64,000 nucleotides of DNA from Burkholderiales bacterium. Its GTDB lineage: Bacteria > Pseudomonadota > Gammaproteobacteria > Burkholderiales > Burkholderiaceae_C. A program made the position numbers and the translations under genes. Position 1 is the first letter of the stretch; the number at the start of each line of letters is the position of its first letter. This document shows, piece by piece, positions 10,627-19,650 of the stretch. Under the pieces are notes generated by a model. It ran no database searches. It saw only the letters and a list, made by a program, of their open reading frames with translations, and was not told the origin of the DNA. The stretch covers positions 38,010 to 102,009 of the forward strand of contig JAECRO010000005.1 of the NCBI GenBank assembly GCA_016000195.1, written 5' to 3'.

Positions 10627-11166
10627 TCAGTCGTTGAGATGCATTCTGCTAGGGATTTCCATGCCCTGCCCGGTGCGCTGCACCCGGTTGCCAGCATCCA
10701 GATAAACCCAGAAGAACATGTCCTGGATGTTGTTCTCCCGCCAGCGATAAGTCATGATGTCGCCGGACCATGAGGCCACCTCATCGACCCGCGCAGGCGG
10801 GCCGAACTCGCGCTCCACGTCCTCGCGGGTCCACTTGCCGGGCTCGATTCTTAAAAACTCCCGGAGCGTCATGACCTCCCGCACCGCCACCACCTTGTCG
10901 GCAGCGTCCAGATCAACCATCACGACGCTCTGGCCAGCCGGCTGCCTGGAATACTGCAGCCGCGTCCCGGAGCCCACGGGAACCACCCGCGTCGGCTTAC
11001 CGTAGCTTGCCAACACCTGGTCGCGCGACATGCCCGGCTGCACTGACGTGAAAGCACAGCCGGCCATGAGCAGCGCGGCAGCAGCCAGGCTGAAAACAGT
11101 TTTAACGATCTTCATGGCGCACTCCTGAGATGTAACCATCCCCCGGCAAAGCCGGGGATTACCCAT
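10627..11166 (-). CDS. SmpA/BamE-like outer-membrane lipoprotein
   Basis: Lipobox LLMAGCAF; VQPGMSRDQVLASYGKPTRVV; two BamE-like repeats. Confidence 0.8.
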   Translation of the reverse strand: MGNPRLCRGMVTSQECAMKIVKTVFSLAAAALLMAGCAFTSVQPGMSRDQVLASYGKPTRVVPVGSGTRLQYSRQPAGQSVVMVDLDAADKVVAVREVMTLREFLRIEPGKWTREDVEREFGPPARVDEVASWSGDIMTYRWRENNIQDMFFWVYLDAGNRVQRTGQGMEIPSRMHLND

Positions 11167-11169
11167 TAG

Positions 11170-11514
11170 ATTTATTTCGCCGAATCACTCGACACTTTTG
11201 CAGCTGATCTGCAGCGCGCAAGACCCACCATATTTTTCTCGGTACCACGGCTGTGGGTCAAGTTCCAGCACGGCGTGCATCAGAAGATAGCGCCGGCCAA
11301 ACTCCAGTTGCTGCTGTCGCTTCCCTTGATTCGCGGATGGATGGGGCGCAAGGTACTCAAGGCCATGGGCCTGGACCATTGCCGCATCGCGGCGGGCGGT
11401 GCGGCACCCATGCCCCTGGCGCTGCTGAACTGGTATCGCAGGCTGGGCCTGCCCATCAACGATGGTTACGGCCTGACTGAAAACCTGGCTGTTTCGCACC
11501 TGACAATACCAGGT
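11170..11514 (+). pseudogene. Remnant of AMP-dependent (long-chain) acyl-CoA synthetase
   Basis: Frame 1 reads IYFAESLDTFAADLQRARPTIFFSVPRLWVKFQHGVHQKI...KAMGLDHCRIAAGGAAPMPLALLNWYRRLGLPINDGYGLTENLAVSHLTIPG; only a central part of the family is present, no N- or C-terminus. Confidence 0.8.
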
Positions 11515-11756
11515 CACAGCGCGCCATTGCAAGCCTTTTGCGCTGGATCAGCGTATCGATTGCCAACTGGCAAGCAACTGTCAGGCCTTGGCTGTAAACT
11601 CGATTTTGCCTATATTGGCTTGGAAATCTGGACTTGGCCGGGTCTTGATGTGTTGGCTCTCTTCAGACCTGCACAACCTGATTGATGCTTTGTCGATGCG
11701 GCGATTCGTTTTCTGCCGTACTTGGGTCAGGTCCAATTCAATAATTGAGAATCCAC

Positions 11757-12074
11757 ATGAAATCAAACCGTAGAACCTTTGTCATTCAATCCGTCGTCGG
11801 CGCAGGTGTTCTTGCCTCGACCCGACTGGTGCAAGCCCAGGCCGCAGCACCGCTGGTTCAGGACGCCGATCCGCAGGCAGTTGCGCTGGGTTACAAAAGC
11901 GACGCCACCAAAGCTGACAAGGCCAAATACCCGAAATATGCGGCAGGCCAGCAATGCGCCAATTGCGCGCTTTACCAAGGCAAGCCAGCCGATGCTGCCG
12001 GTGCCTGCCCCCTGTTTGCCGGCAAGCAGGTTTCGGCAAAAGCGTGGTGCAGCGCCTGGGCAAAAAAGGCCTGA
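11757..12074 (+). CDS. High-potential iron-sulfur protein (HiPIP)
   Basis: Tat-like leader MKSNRRTFVIQ; YAAGQQCANCALYQG...ACPLFAGKQVSAKAWCSAWAKK four-Cys pattern. Confidence 0.95.
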   Translation: MKSNRRTFVIQSVVGAGVLASTRLVQAQAAAPLVQDADPQAVALGYKSDATKADKAKYPKYAAGQQCANCALYQGKPADAAGACPLFAGKQVSAKAWCSAWAKKA

Positions 12075-12377
12075 TGAAGCCAGCGGCCTGACCGGAAGCA
12101 GGCCGCTGCTGCAGCCCGGAGCCATCCGGGTTGCCGTTCAGTTCAACAAAACATCAAGGCAATGAGCGCAGCATCCTCGCCCAGATTCAGCAACGCATAC
12201 CCCGCGACCCGGAAAGTCCAGTAAGAGGCCGTATCAAAAAAGAAAAAAGAATTCATGCCGGGTTGAAACCTCACATTGCGGAATGCCTATTCTGGTCCAT
12301 CCCAATGTTTATCCAGTCCCTGTTTGAAAATCAAACAGGAGCAAGCCAACCGCCAGCAACAAAAAATCGACCAGAAA

Positions 12378-12404
12378 CAAAAACGCCAACCAGAGCGGTT
12401 GGCG
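12378..12404 (-). terminator. Rho-independent terminator downstream of tRNA-Arg
   Basis: On minus strand CGCCAACCGCTCTGGTTGGCG followed by TTTTT. Confidence 0.8.
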
Positions 12405-12435
12405 TGATGGCCAGGAAACACAAGGGTGTCCTGAA

Positions 12436-12511
12436 TGGTGCGGCTGGCGGGGATCGAACCCACGACCCTTGGCTTCGGAGGCCAATACTCTATCCACTGA
12501 GCTACAGCCGC
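12436..12511 (-). tRNA. tRNA-Arg (anticodon CCG)
   Basis: Minus strand GCGGCTGTAGCTCAGTGGATAGAGTATTGGCCTCCGAAGCCAAGGGTCGTGGGTTCGATCCCCGCCAGCCGCACCA; acceptor GCGGCTG/CAGCCGC, T-loop GTTCGATCC, encoded CCA. Confidence 0.96.
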
Positions 12512-12709
12512 AACGCTGGGAACGACTTGCGCCAAAGTCCGGGACATGGACTTCAGTGCAAATGAGCGGCTGGAATGAGCCATACCGCACAGAATGCTGG
12601 ATTCTATCAGCCAGGGCGGCCCTTCAGGATTTTCGCCCCCACCGCTATAATGCGCCGATGCTGAAGCAGCCCGCGACAGTCCCCCGATGTTCAGTTTTTT
12701 GAGGACGCA

Positions 12710-13606
12710 ATGAGCGCAAACGATCACACCACGGCCCACGAAGAAGTCCATACGGGTCCGATCAAAACTCCCCAGCAATTGCTGGCAGCCGTTTTTTTCT
12801 CTTTCGTCGTTCCGGTTTTTGCCATTATCGGGCTGGTTTATTACGTCGCCTCGGCTGACAAACCAATGGCCGGGGCTGATGACGCGGAACGGGCCATCGC
12901 CCAGCGCATCCAGAAAGTCGGCATGGTTGAAATCCGCGATGCCAACCGCCCTTTGAGGACGGGCGAAGAAGTCTACAAGGGCCAGTGCATTGCCTGCCAC
13001 GGAACAGGCGCCGCAGGCTCACCGAAGTTCGGCGATGCCGCTGCCTGGGCGCCTCGCATTGCTACCGGTTACGACGCTCTCCTGAATTCCGCGCTCAAGG
13101 GCAAAAATGCCATGGCTGCGCAGGGCGGCGGCGACTTTCAGGATGTCGAAGTCGGTCGCGCCGTGGTCTACATGACCACTGCCGCAGGCGGAAAATTTGC
13201 CGAACCGGCTGTGCCGGCGGCTGGCGCGGGTGATGCGCCAGCGGCTGATGCCGCCGCTGCAACAGCCCCCGCTGCGGCTCCTGCCGCCGTAGCCGCTGCG
13301 GCCCCGGCGGCAACGCCTGCTGCAGTCACTGCGCCTGCCGCCCCCGCCAAGGTTGCAGCAGCGGACTTGGGCGCTGGTGAAGCGCTGTACAAACAGGCCT
13401 GCTTTGCCTGCCATGCCGCGGGTGTGGCCGGTGCGCCCAAGTTTGGCGACAAGGCCGCGTGGGCTCCACGCATCCTGACCGGCCTTGACGCACTGACCAA
13501 CAGCGCCATCAAGGGCAAGAATGCCATGCCCCCCAAGGGCGGCTCTGCAGCCTCTGACGCAGACATTCATTCGGCTGTTGTTTACATGGTGAACGCCGCC
13601 AAATAA
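12710..13606 (+). CDS. Dihaem c-type cytochrome (tandem cytochrome c5-like domains)
   Basis: N-terminal TM anchor; two CxxCH motifs (CIACH, CFACH) in duplicated domains joined by an Ala/Pro-rich linker. Confidence 0.93.
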   Translation: MSANDHTTAHEEVHTGPIKTPQQLLAAVFFSFVVPVFAIIGLVYYVASADKPMAGADDAERAIAQRIQKVGMVEIRDANRPLRTGEEVYKGQCIACHGTGAAGSPKFGDAAAWAPRIATGYDALLNSALKGKNAMAAQGGGDFQDVEVGRAVVYMTTAAGGKFAEPAVPAAGAGDAPAADAAAATAPAAAPAAVAAAAPAATPAAVTAPAAPAKVAAADLGAGEALYKQACFACHAAGVAGAPKFGDKAAWAPRILTGLDALTNSAIKGKNAMPPKGGSAASDADIHSAVVYMVNAAK

Positions 13607-13621
13607 GGCACTGCCTTCATG

Positions 13622-13649
13622 CAAAAAGCCGGCCATTGGCCGGCTTTTT
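13622..13649 (+). terminator. Rho-independent terminator after cytochrome gene
   Basis: AAAAAGCCGGCCATTGGCCGGCTTTTT perfect hairpin with T tract. Confidence 0.88.
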
Positions 13650-14009
13650 GCATGGTCTCGGGCTGCTTTCGCACCAATGAGGGGCAAAGACGTTTTTTGC
13701 CATCCGCTCGTATCTGCAGACCATGCGCAAGCAGCACATCAACTTGTTTAGCTGTCTGGTCAGCGTCTTTGAGGCCAATCCCATCAAGCCTGACTTTTGC
13801 GGTTTGAACTGGGCTTGGGGGTTGGTAGTTACCATTTTTCAAGCCAAAATGGCCGTTTGCGCACGCTACACCTGCGCAAGCAGCTATCAAAAAAATAGCA
13901 AATTAAGCATCCAGGCAGGGCGCTTGCATGGAGCTTGTAACTCATTGATTTTGCTCAGAATTTTAAAATCGCTCCTTTTGAAAATGGTGAAAAAATCAAT
14001 AGGTTACGA

Positions 14010-14298
14010 ATTTAGATGCAATCGCCCTGGGCATCCAGGAACACGCGGGTGGCCGGCTCCAGCCGGCAGAGTTCGCAGTCCACGCGGGCCGCTGCGCGTT
14101 CCAGCTCGCGCAGCGCATGCGGAAATCGCCGCCGCTGCGCCCGGAACAGCGCCAGCAGGGGCCGCCGCCGGCCGCGTCCAGTTGCAGGTCGTCCACCAGT
14201 TCAAAGCGCTCGGTGGTTCCGGCATTGATGGGGCGGCCTGCACCACCGTGCCGTAGGGTGCGAAGCCTTCAGGCGTCAGCGGCTGCGCCGTCAGCATC
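14010..14298 (-). pseudogene. Ureidoglycolate lyase (allA) remnant, two frameshifts and truncated 3' end
   Basis: Three successive frames give MLTAQPLTPEGFAPYGTVVQAA / INAGTTERFELVDDLQLDAAGGG / PLLALFRAQRRRFPHALRELERAAARVDCELCRLEPATRVFLDAQGDCI*. Confidence 0.8.
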
Positions 14299-15634
14299 AG
14301 GCAATACCCGCCTGATCGAGCATGGCGTGCAGCAGGACGTTGGCCCCGGCGGCGAGGTGCTCGGGCTTGGCGTCTTCGATCTCGTTGTGCGAGATGCCGT
14401 CCTTGCAGGGCACGAAAATCATCGCGGCCGGCGCGGTGCGGGCCACGTACACCGCATCGTGGCCGGCGCCGCTCACGATGTCGAGATGGGCCAGCCCCAT
14501 GCGCCGCGCGCCTTCGCGCACCGCCGCCACCAGCGGCGCGGCGAAACGGGCCGGCGGGTAGTACACGGTCTGCTCGATGGCGACCGCCAGCCCGCCCGCG
14601 CCTTCCAGCGCGGCGCAGGCGTCGCGCAGGCGCCGGTCCATGCGGCTCAGGCCCGCGTCGTCGCCATGGCGAAAATCCACCGTGAACGTGACCCGGCCGG
14701 GAATCACGTTGCGCGAATTGGGATGCACCTGCACATAGCCGACCGTGCCCCGGCCATCGGGCTGCTCGTCCAGCGCAATGCCGCGCACCGCCTGCATCAG
14801 GCCGGTGGCGCCCTGCAGCGCATCGCGCCGCAGCGTCATCGGCGTGGGGCCGGCATGGGCTTCCTGGCCCGTCACCACCACGTCGTACCAGCGCTGGCCC
14901 AGCGCCCCCGTGACCACGCCGAGCGGAATGTCGGCGTCTTCGAGCACCGGCCCCTGCTCGATGTGGGCCTCGAAGTAGGCGCCAAAGCGCGGCGCGCCTT
15001 CGGCCACCGCCGCAGGCGCAGCGCCGGCGAACCCGATGGCTTGCAGCGCCTGGCCGACGCGAATGCCATCGCGGTCCACCGCCTCCAGCACCGAGGCCAG
15101 CGTGAAGGCCCCGGCATAGACGCCCGAGCCCATCATCACCGGCACGAAACGCGAGCCTTCCTCGTTGGTCCAGACGCACACTTCCAGCGGCGCAACGGTG
15201 CGGATGCCCGCGTCATTGAGCGTGCGCAGCACCTCCAGCCCGGCCAGCACGCCGTAGTTGCCGTCAAACTTGCCGCCGGTCGGCTGGGTGTCGATATGGC
15301 TGCCGGTGGCGACGGCCGGCAGTGAAGGATCCTGGCCCTCGCGCCGGGCAAACAGGTTGCCGATGCCATCGACGCGCACCGTGCAGCCGGCCTCGCGCAC
15401 CCAGCGCACGAACAGCTCGCGCCCCTGGCGGTCGAGGTCGGTCAGGGCCAGACGGCAGACGCCGCCCTTGTCGGTGGCGCCGATGCAGGCCAGTTCCATC
15501 AGCGAGGCCCAGAGGCGCTGCGGATCAACCGACAGCGCCGGGCCGGGGCTGGCCGCGGGAAGCGGGGAGGCAGGGGCACGGGCAAGGGCGCTGGTTTGGG
15601 CAGTGGTCATGGCAGGCACAGATGCAGAAAGCAT
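14297..15634 (-). CDS. Zn-dependent hydrolase, allantoate amidohydrolase / N-carbamoylase family
   Basis: LMELACIGATDKGGVCRLALTDLD, ATGSHIDTQPTGGKFDGNYGVLAGLEVL, HIEQGPVLED, MIFVPCKDGISHNEIED; probable start at 15610 (MTTAQ). Confidence 0.92.
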   Translation of the reverse strand: MLSASVPAMTTAQTSALARAPASPLPAASPGPALSVDPQRLWASLMELACIGATDKGGVCRLALTDLDRQGRELFVRWVREAGCTVRVDGIGNLFARREGQDPSLPAVATGSHIDTQPTGGKFDGNYGVLAGLEVLRTLNDAGIRTVAPLEVCVWTNEEGSRFVPVMMGSGVYAGAFTLASVLEAVDRDGIRVGQALQAIGFAGAAPAAVAEGAPRFGAYFEAHIEQGPVLEDADIPLGVVTGALGQRWYDVVVTGQEAHAGPTPMTLRRDALQGATGLMQAVRGIALDEQPDGRGTVGYVQVHPNSRNVIPGRVTFTVDFRHGDDAGLSRMDRRLRDACAALEGAGGLAVAIEQTVYYPPARFAAPLVAAVREGARRMGLAHLDIVSGAGHDAVYVARTAPAAMIFVPCKDGISHNEIEDAKPEHLAAGANVLLHAMLDQAGIA

Positions 15635-15757
15635 GCCAATTTGTGGGCGGCGGCTGCGTTTAACATCCAGCGACCCGACAACCCCGCAGGGTGGCGTGGC
15701 GGCACAGGCAGCGCCGCCCCACCCTGCTTTCCAGGATTTTCATGACTTCTGATCTCG

Positions 15758-17128
15758 TTGCGCCTGAAACCCGTCTGTGCGCCGGCCGTGAACACGCTTG
15801 AACAACTGCGCTCGGGCGCACTGGCCGGCAGCCGGCGCCTGAGCCTGTCGTGCGGGCTGCAGGCCTTTCCGCCCGAAATCTTCGCGCTGGCCGACACGCT
15901 GGAAGTCCTCGACCTCTCGGGCAATGCGCTCAGCGCCCTGCCCGAAGACCTGGCGCGGCTGCACCGGCTGCGCATCATTTTTTGCTCGAACAACCGGTTT
16001 GCCGAACTGCCCACCGTGCTGGGCCGGTGCCCACGGCTGGAGATGATCGGCTTCAGGGCCAACCGCATCCGCCAGGTGCCGGACGCCGCGCTGCCGCCGC
16101 CCTTGCGCTGGCTGGTGCTGACCGACAACCAGATCGCCGAACTGCCGGCCGGCATCGGGCGCTGCACGCGGCTGCAAAAGCTGATGCTGGCGGGCAACCG
16201 GCTGCAGGCGCTGCCGCCCGAAATGGCCGGCTGCACCCGGCTGGAGCTGCTGCGCATCGCCGCCAACCGCTTCAGCGCCCTGCCCGAGTGGCTGCTCCGG
16301 CTGCCGCGCCTGGCCTGGCTGGCGTTTGCCGGCAACCCGCTGGGCGAGGCCAGCGAAGCCGCTGCGCAGGCGGCCGCGCCACTGGCCCGCATCGACTGGG
16401 CCAGCCTGCGCCTCGGGCAGCCGCTGGGCGAAGGCGCATCGGGCGTGATTCACGAGGCGCTGTGGCAGCGCGAAGGCGGCGCGCAGCCGGTGGCGGTCAA
16501 GGTGTTCAAGGGCGCGCTGACGAGCGATGGCCTGCCCCGGCACGAAATGGCCGCCTGCATCAGCGCGGGCGCGCATCCTGCCCTGATTGCCGTGCTGGGC
16601 CAGATCGCCAAGCATCCGGCCGGCGCCAGCGGCCTGGTGATGGCGCTGGTGGCGCCGCGCTTTCGCAACCTGGCCGCGCCGCCCAGCCTGGCGTCCTGCA
16701 CGCGCGATGTGTATGAAGACGCGACCTGCTTCACGCTGCCAGCGCTCATCCGGCTGGCGCGCGGCATGGCGTCGGCGGCGCTGCAGCTGCATGCGCGCGG
16801 CATCAACCATGGCGACCTGTATGCGCACAATATCTTGTGCAGCGCTGACGGCCAGGCCCTGCTGGGCGACTTCGGGGCGGCGTCGTTCTTTGCGCCCGAT
16901 GGCGGGCCGCTGGCGCAGGCGCTGCAGCGCATCGAGGTGCGGGCATTCGCCTGCCTGCTGGAAGAACTGCTGGCGCGCTGCCTGCCGCTGGACGGCTCGC
17001 CGGCCGTGCGGGACCGGCTGGCGACGCTGCAGGCTGAATGCGCCCGGGACGACACCGCCGCCCGCCCGCTGTTTGCGCAGATCGTGCAGGCGCTGGACGC
17101 CTGCCAGCAGGACGGCCAGCCGGCCTGA
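15758..17128 (+). CDS. Leucine-rich-repeat protein with C-terminal Ser/Thr kinase-like domain
   Basis: Several LRRs (LEVLDLSGNALSALPEDLARLHRLRIIFCSNNRFAELP...) followed by LGEGASGVIHEALW, VAVKVF, HGDLYAHN and GDFGAAS kinase motifs. Confidence 0.9.
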   Translation: MRLKPVCAPAVNTLEQLRSGALAGSRRLSLSCGLQAFPPEIFALADTLEVLDLSGNALSALPEDLARLHRLRIIFCSNNRFAELPTVLGRCPRLEMIGFRANRIRQVPDAALPPPLRWLVLTDNQIAELPAGIGRCTRLQKLMLAGNRLQALPPEMAGCTRLELLRIAANRFSALPEWLLRLPRLAWLAFAGNPLGEASEAAAQAAAPLARIDWASLRLGQPLGEGASGVIHEALWQREGGAQPVAVKVFKGALTSDGLPRHEMAACISAGAHPALIAVLGQIAKHPAGASGLVMALVAPRFRNLAAPPSLASCTRDVYEDATCFTLPALIRLARGMASAALQLHARGINHGDLYAHNILCSADGQALLGDFGAASFFAPDGGPLAQALQRIEVRAFACLLEELLARCLPLDGSPAVRDRLATLQAECARDDTAARPLFAQIVQALDACQQDGQPA

Positions 17129-17188
17129 GCGGGCCGAAGGCCACGGGCTGCGAAAGGCGAGCCGGTGGCGCAATACGGCCCGTTCGTC

Positions 17189-17362
17189 ATGAACACCCAG
17201 GCCGAGATCCGGCAGACGATGGCCGACTACCAGCGCACCCGGTTTGGCGGCTGGCCATGGCCCGACAGCGCGCCGGTGCATGGGCGCGAGCCGGCCCGGT
17301 TTGCGCGCCACCCCGGCGGCGCCGAGGAGCGGCCCGGCGCCAGCGCCGGCGATCCGGGCTGA
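17189..17362 (+). CDS. Small hypothetical protein ([29 protein letters not shown]...)
   Basis: Short ORF in track (17165..17362); internal ATG at 17189; conservation not testable here. Confidence 0.45.
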   Translation: MNTQAEIRQTMADYQRTRFGGWPWPDSAPVHGREPARFARHPGGAEERPGASAGDPG

Positions 17363-17542
17363 GTGGCCGGCTGCGCCCGGCGCACAACGTGAAATGCGCC
17401 GGGCCTGTCCGGGACTCGTGCCTTGTCCTACCTTTGCAGGCGCCATTGGATGGCAGCGCCTGAACCCCGGCGGTGTTTCCATGGAGCAGGGAGATTTCCT
17501 GATGTGCCGCAAGTCGATGGCGCATGAACAGACAGGTCATCC

Positions 17543-17983
17543 ATGCAGCCACTGATTACCTACCTTGTAGAAGACAACAAGACCATCCTGACCAACCTGA
17601 TGGAAACCCTGAGCGAGATAGCCCACCTGGAGATTGCCGCGCACTCGGCCACCCAGTCCGAGGCCAGCCAGTGGCTCACCCAGCATCACGCAAACTGGCA
17701 CCTGGCCATCGTTGACCTGTTTTTAAGGCAGGGCACCGGCCTGGGCATCCTGGCGGCCTGCCGCGACCGCGAGCCCCACCAGAAAATCGTCATTCTGACC
17801 AACTACGCCACGCCGGAAATCCGCCTGCGGTCGGCCGCGCTGGGCGCCGATGCGGTGTTTGACAAGTCCACCGAGCTTGACGGCCTGATGGACTACTGCA
17901 TCGAGCAGGCCAGCAATGTGAGGCCAGAACCCGTCCAGGAGGCGCAGCGTGAAGCCGGTTTGTGCAAGCGCTTGCTGAGCTGA
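17543..17983 (+). CDS. Response regulator receiver-domain protein (stand-alone)
   Basis: ITYLVEDNKTIL, AIVDLFLRQGTGL, IVILTNYATPEIR, AVFDKSTE; no output domain. Confidence 0.9.
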   Translation: MQPLITYLVEDNKTILTNLMETLSEIAHLEIAAHSATQSEASQWLTQHHANWHLAIVDLFLRQGTGLGILAACRDREPHQKIVILTNYATPEIRLRSAALGADAVFDKSTELDGLMDYCIEQASNVRPEPVQEAQREAGLCKRLLS

Positions 17984-18065
17984 ATGATGCGTGTTGTCTG
18001 CGCTACATCGACCGGCATTTCAGACCTCGGCCAAAATCAGCGCACTTGTTTGCTGGGAGCTTGTT

Positions 18066-19010
18066 GTGAAAATTGGAATCCTGGGTGCGGGCGCATTGGG
18101 TTGCGCCATGGGCGGCGTGCTGACCGAGGCGGGCCATGAGGTCTGGCTGATCAACCGCAATGCGGACCAGGTCGAGGCGATGAACCGCCGGGGCCTGATG
18201 CTGCGCACCGACGGCATCGACCGCACGGTAGCGGTGCATGCGGCCACCACGGCCGGGGGCGTGGCGGGCGGCGTGGTCGATCTGGTGATCGTGCTGGTCA
18301 AGTCCTTTCACACCGCCGAGGCGATGCAGGGCGCCACCTCTTTGCTGGGGCCTGACACGGTGGTGCTGTCGCTGCAAAACGGCCTCGGGCATGAAGACGT
18401 GCTGGCCGGCATCGTCGGCCGCCGGCGGCTGCTGGCCGGCAAGACCTATGTGGGCGGCACGCAACTGGCGCCCGGCCATGTGATTGCCGGCACCCGCCAC
18501 AAGCTGACCCTGATCGGCGAGCCGGACGGTGGCCTGTCGGAGCGGGTGCTGCGCATTGCCGGCATGTTCAATCAGGCCGGGCTGGACACCACCGTCAGCG
18601 AAAGCATCTCGGGCGCCCTCTGGGACAAGCTGCTGGTCAATGTGGCCACCGGCGCCCTGAGCGGCATCACCCGCCTGCCTTACGGCCGGCTCTACCAGGC
18701 GCCCGAGCTGGAGGCCTGCGCCGTGGCCGCCGTGGCCGAGGCGATGGCGGTGGCCCGGGCCAGCGGCATCACCTTGAGCATTGCCGAGCCGGTCGATGCC
18801 TGGCGCATGGCCGGCGCCGGCCTGCCCTTCGAGTTCAAGCCGTCGATGCTGCAAAGCCTGGAAAAAGGCTCGATCACCGAGATCGACTTCATCAACGGCG
18901 CGGTGGTGCGCCAGGGCGCCCAGGTCGGCGTGCCGACGCCGGTCAACCAGACGCTGCTGGCCTGCATCAAGGGCATCGAACGCGGCCTGGCTGGTTTTGC
19001 TATTAAATAA
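18066..19010 (+). CDS. 2-dehydropantoate 2-reductase family
   Basis: KIGILGAGALGCAMGGVL, LVKSFHTAEAM, LSLQNGLGHEDVL, LWDKLLVNVATGALSGITRLPYGRL, SMLQSLEKGSITEIDFINGAVV. Confidence 0.93.
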   Translation: MKIGILGAGALGCAMGGVLTEAGHEVWLINRNADQVEAMNRRGLMLRTDGIDRTVAVHAATTAGGVAGGVVDLVIVLVKSFHTAEAMQGATSLLGPDTVVLSLQNGLGHEDVLAGIVGRRRLLAGKTYVGGTQLAPGHVIAGTRHKLTLIGEPDGGLSERVLRIAGMFNQAGLDTTVSESISGALWDKLLVNVATGALSGITRLPYGRLYQAPELEACAVAAVAEAMAVARASGITLSIAEPVDAWRMAGAGLPFEFKPSMLQSLEKGSITEIDFINGAVVRQGAQVGVPTPVNQTLLACIKGIERGLAGFAIK

Positions 19011-19092
19011 GTAGCTGCCAGTGCACTACCCATCTGCGCAAGCAGCAGTTTTAATGCGCTTGTAGCTTGTATTCACCATTTAAGGACACTCC

Positions 19093-19539
19093 ATGAAAAT
19101 TCTCATGCTGCACGGCATCAACCACAACATGTTCGGCAAGCGCGACCCCAGGCAGTACGGCACCATCACGCTGGACGAAATCAACGCCAGCCTGGCCGGG
19201 CTGGGCCGGGAACTGGGCGCGCAGATCGAGGCCTTCCAGACCAACAGCGAAGGCGAGATGTGCGAGCGCATTCACCGGGGCTACCAGGACGGCGTGGATG
19301 CGGTGCTGATCAATGCCGGCGCCTGGACGCACTACAGCTACGGCATCCGCGATGCGCTGGCCATCCTGACCTGCCCCATCGTCGAGCTGCACATGTCCAA
19401 CATCCATGCGCGCGAAGCCTTCCGCCACGTCTCGGTGTTCGCCGAAATCGTCAGGGGCCAGATCTGCGGCTTTGGCGCGGACAGCTACCTGCTGGCACTG
19501 CGCGCAGCGGTGTCCGCCGTTGAAGCGGCCCGGACATAA
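19093..19539 (+). CDS. Type II 3-dehydroquinate dehydratase family
   Basis: MLHGINHNMFGKRDPRQYGTITLDEIN, FQTNSEGEMCERIH, INAGAWTHYSYGIRDAL, VELHMSNIHAREAFRH; divergent from housekeeping AroQ (NHNMFG instead of NLNLLG). Confidence 0.87.
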   Translation: MKILMLHGINHNMFGKRDPRQYGTITLDEINASLAGLGRELGAQIEAFQTNSEGEMCERIHRGYQDGVDAVLINAGAWTHYSYGIRDALAILTCPIVELHMSNIHAREAFRHVSVFAEIVRGQICGFGADSYLLALRAAVSAVEAART

Positions 19540-19650
19540 CGGCAGCCTGGCCGGTTGACGGCCACGCCGCATCCCGTCCCGTGCATCTGGTGGCTTGGCT
19601 GGCGGATTCGGCCAGGGCGCCGATGGCGCCGCACCGGCTTTTGAACGCCT

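Noticed and set aside
13255-13360. Low-complexity Ala/Pro stretch as a tandem repeat
   Set aside because: It is the linker between two cytochrome domains; the amtB N-terminal Ala/Pro tract (51280-51440) is similar
15740-17512. 590-aa antisense ORF over the LRR-kinase gene
   Set aside because: Shadow ORF; sense strand has clear LRR and kinase motifs
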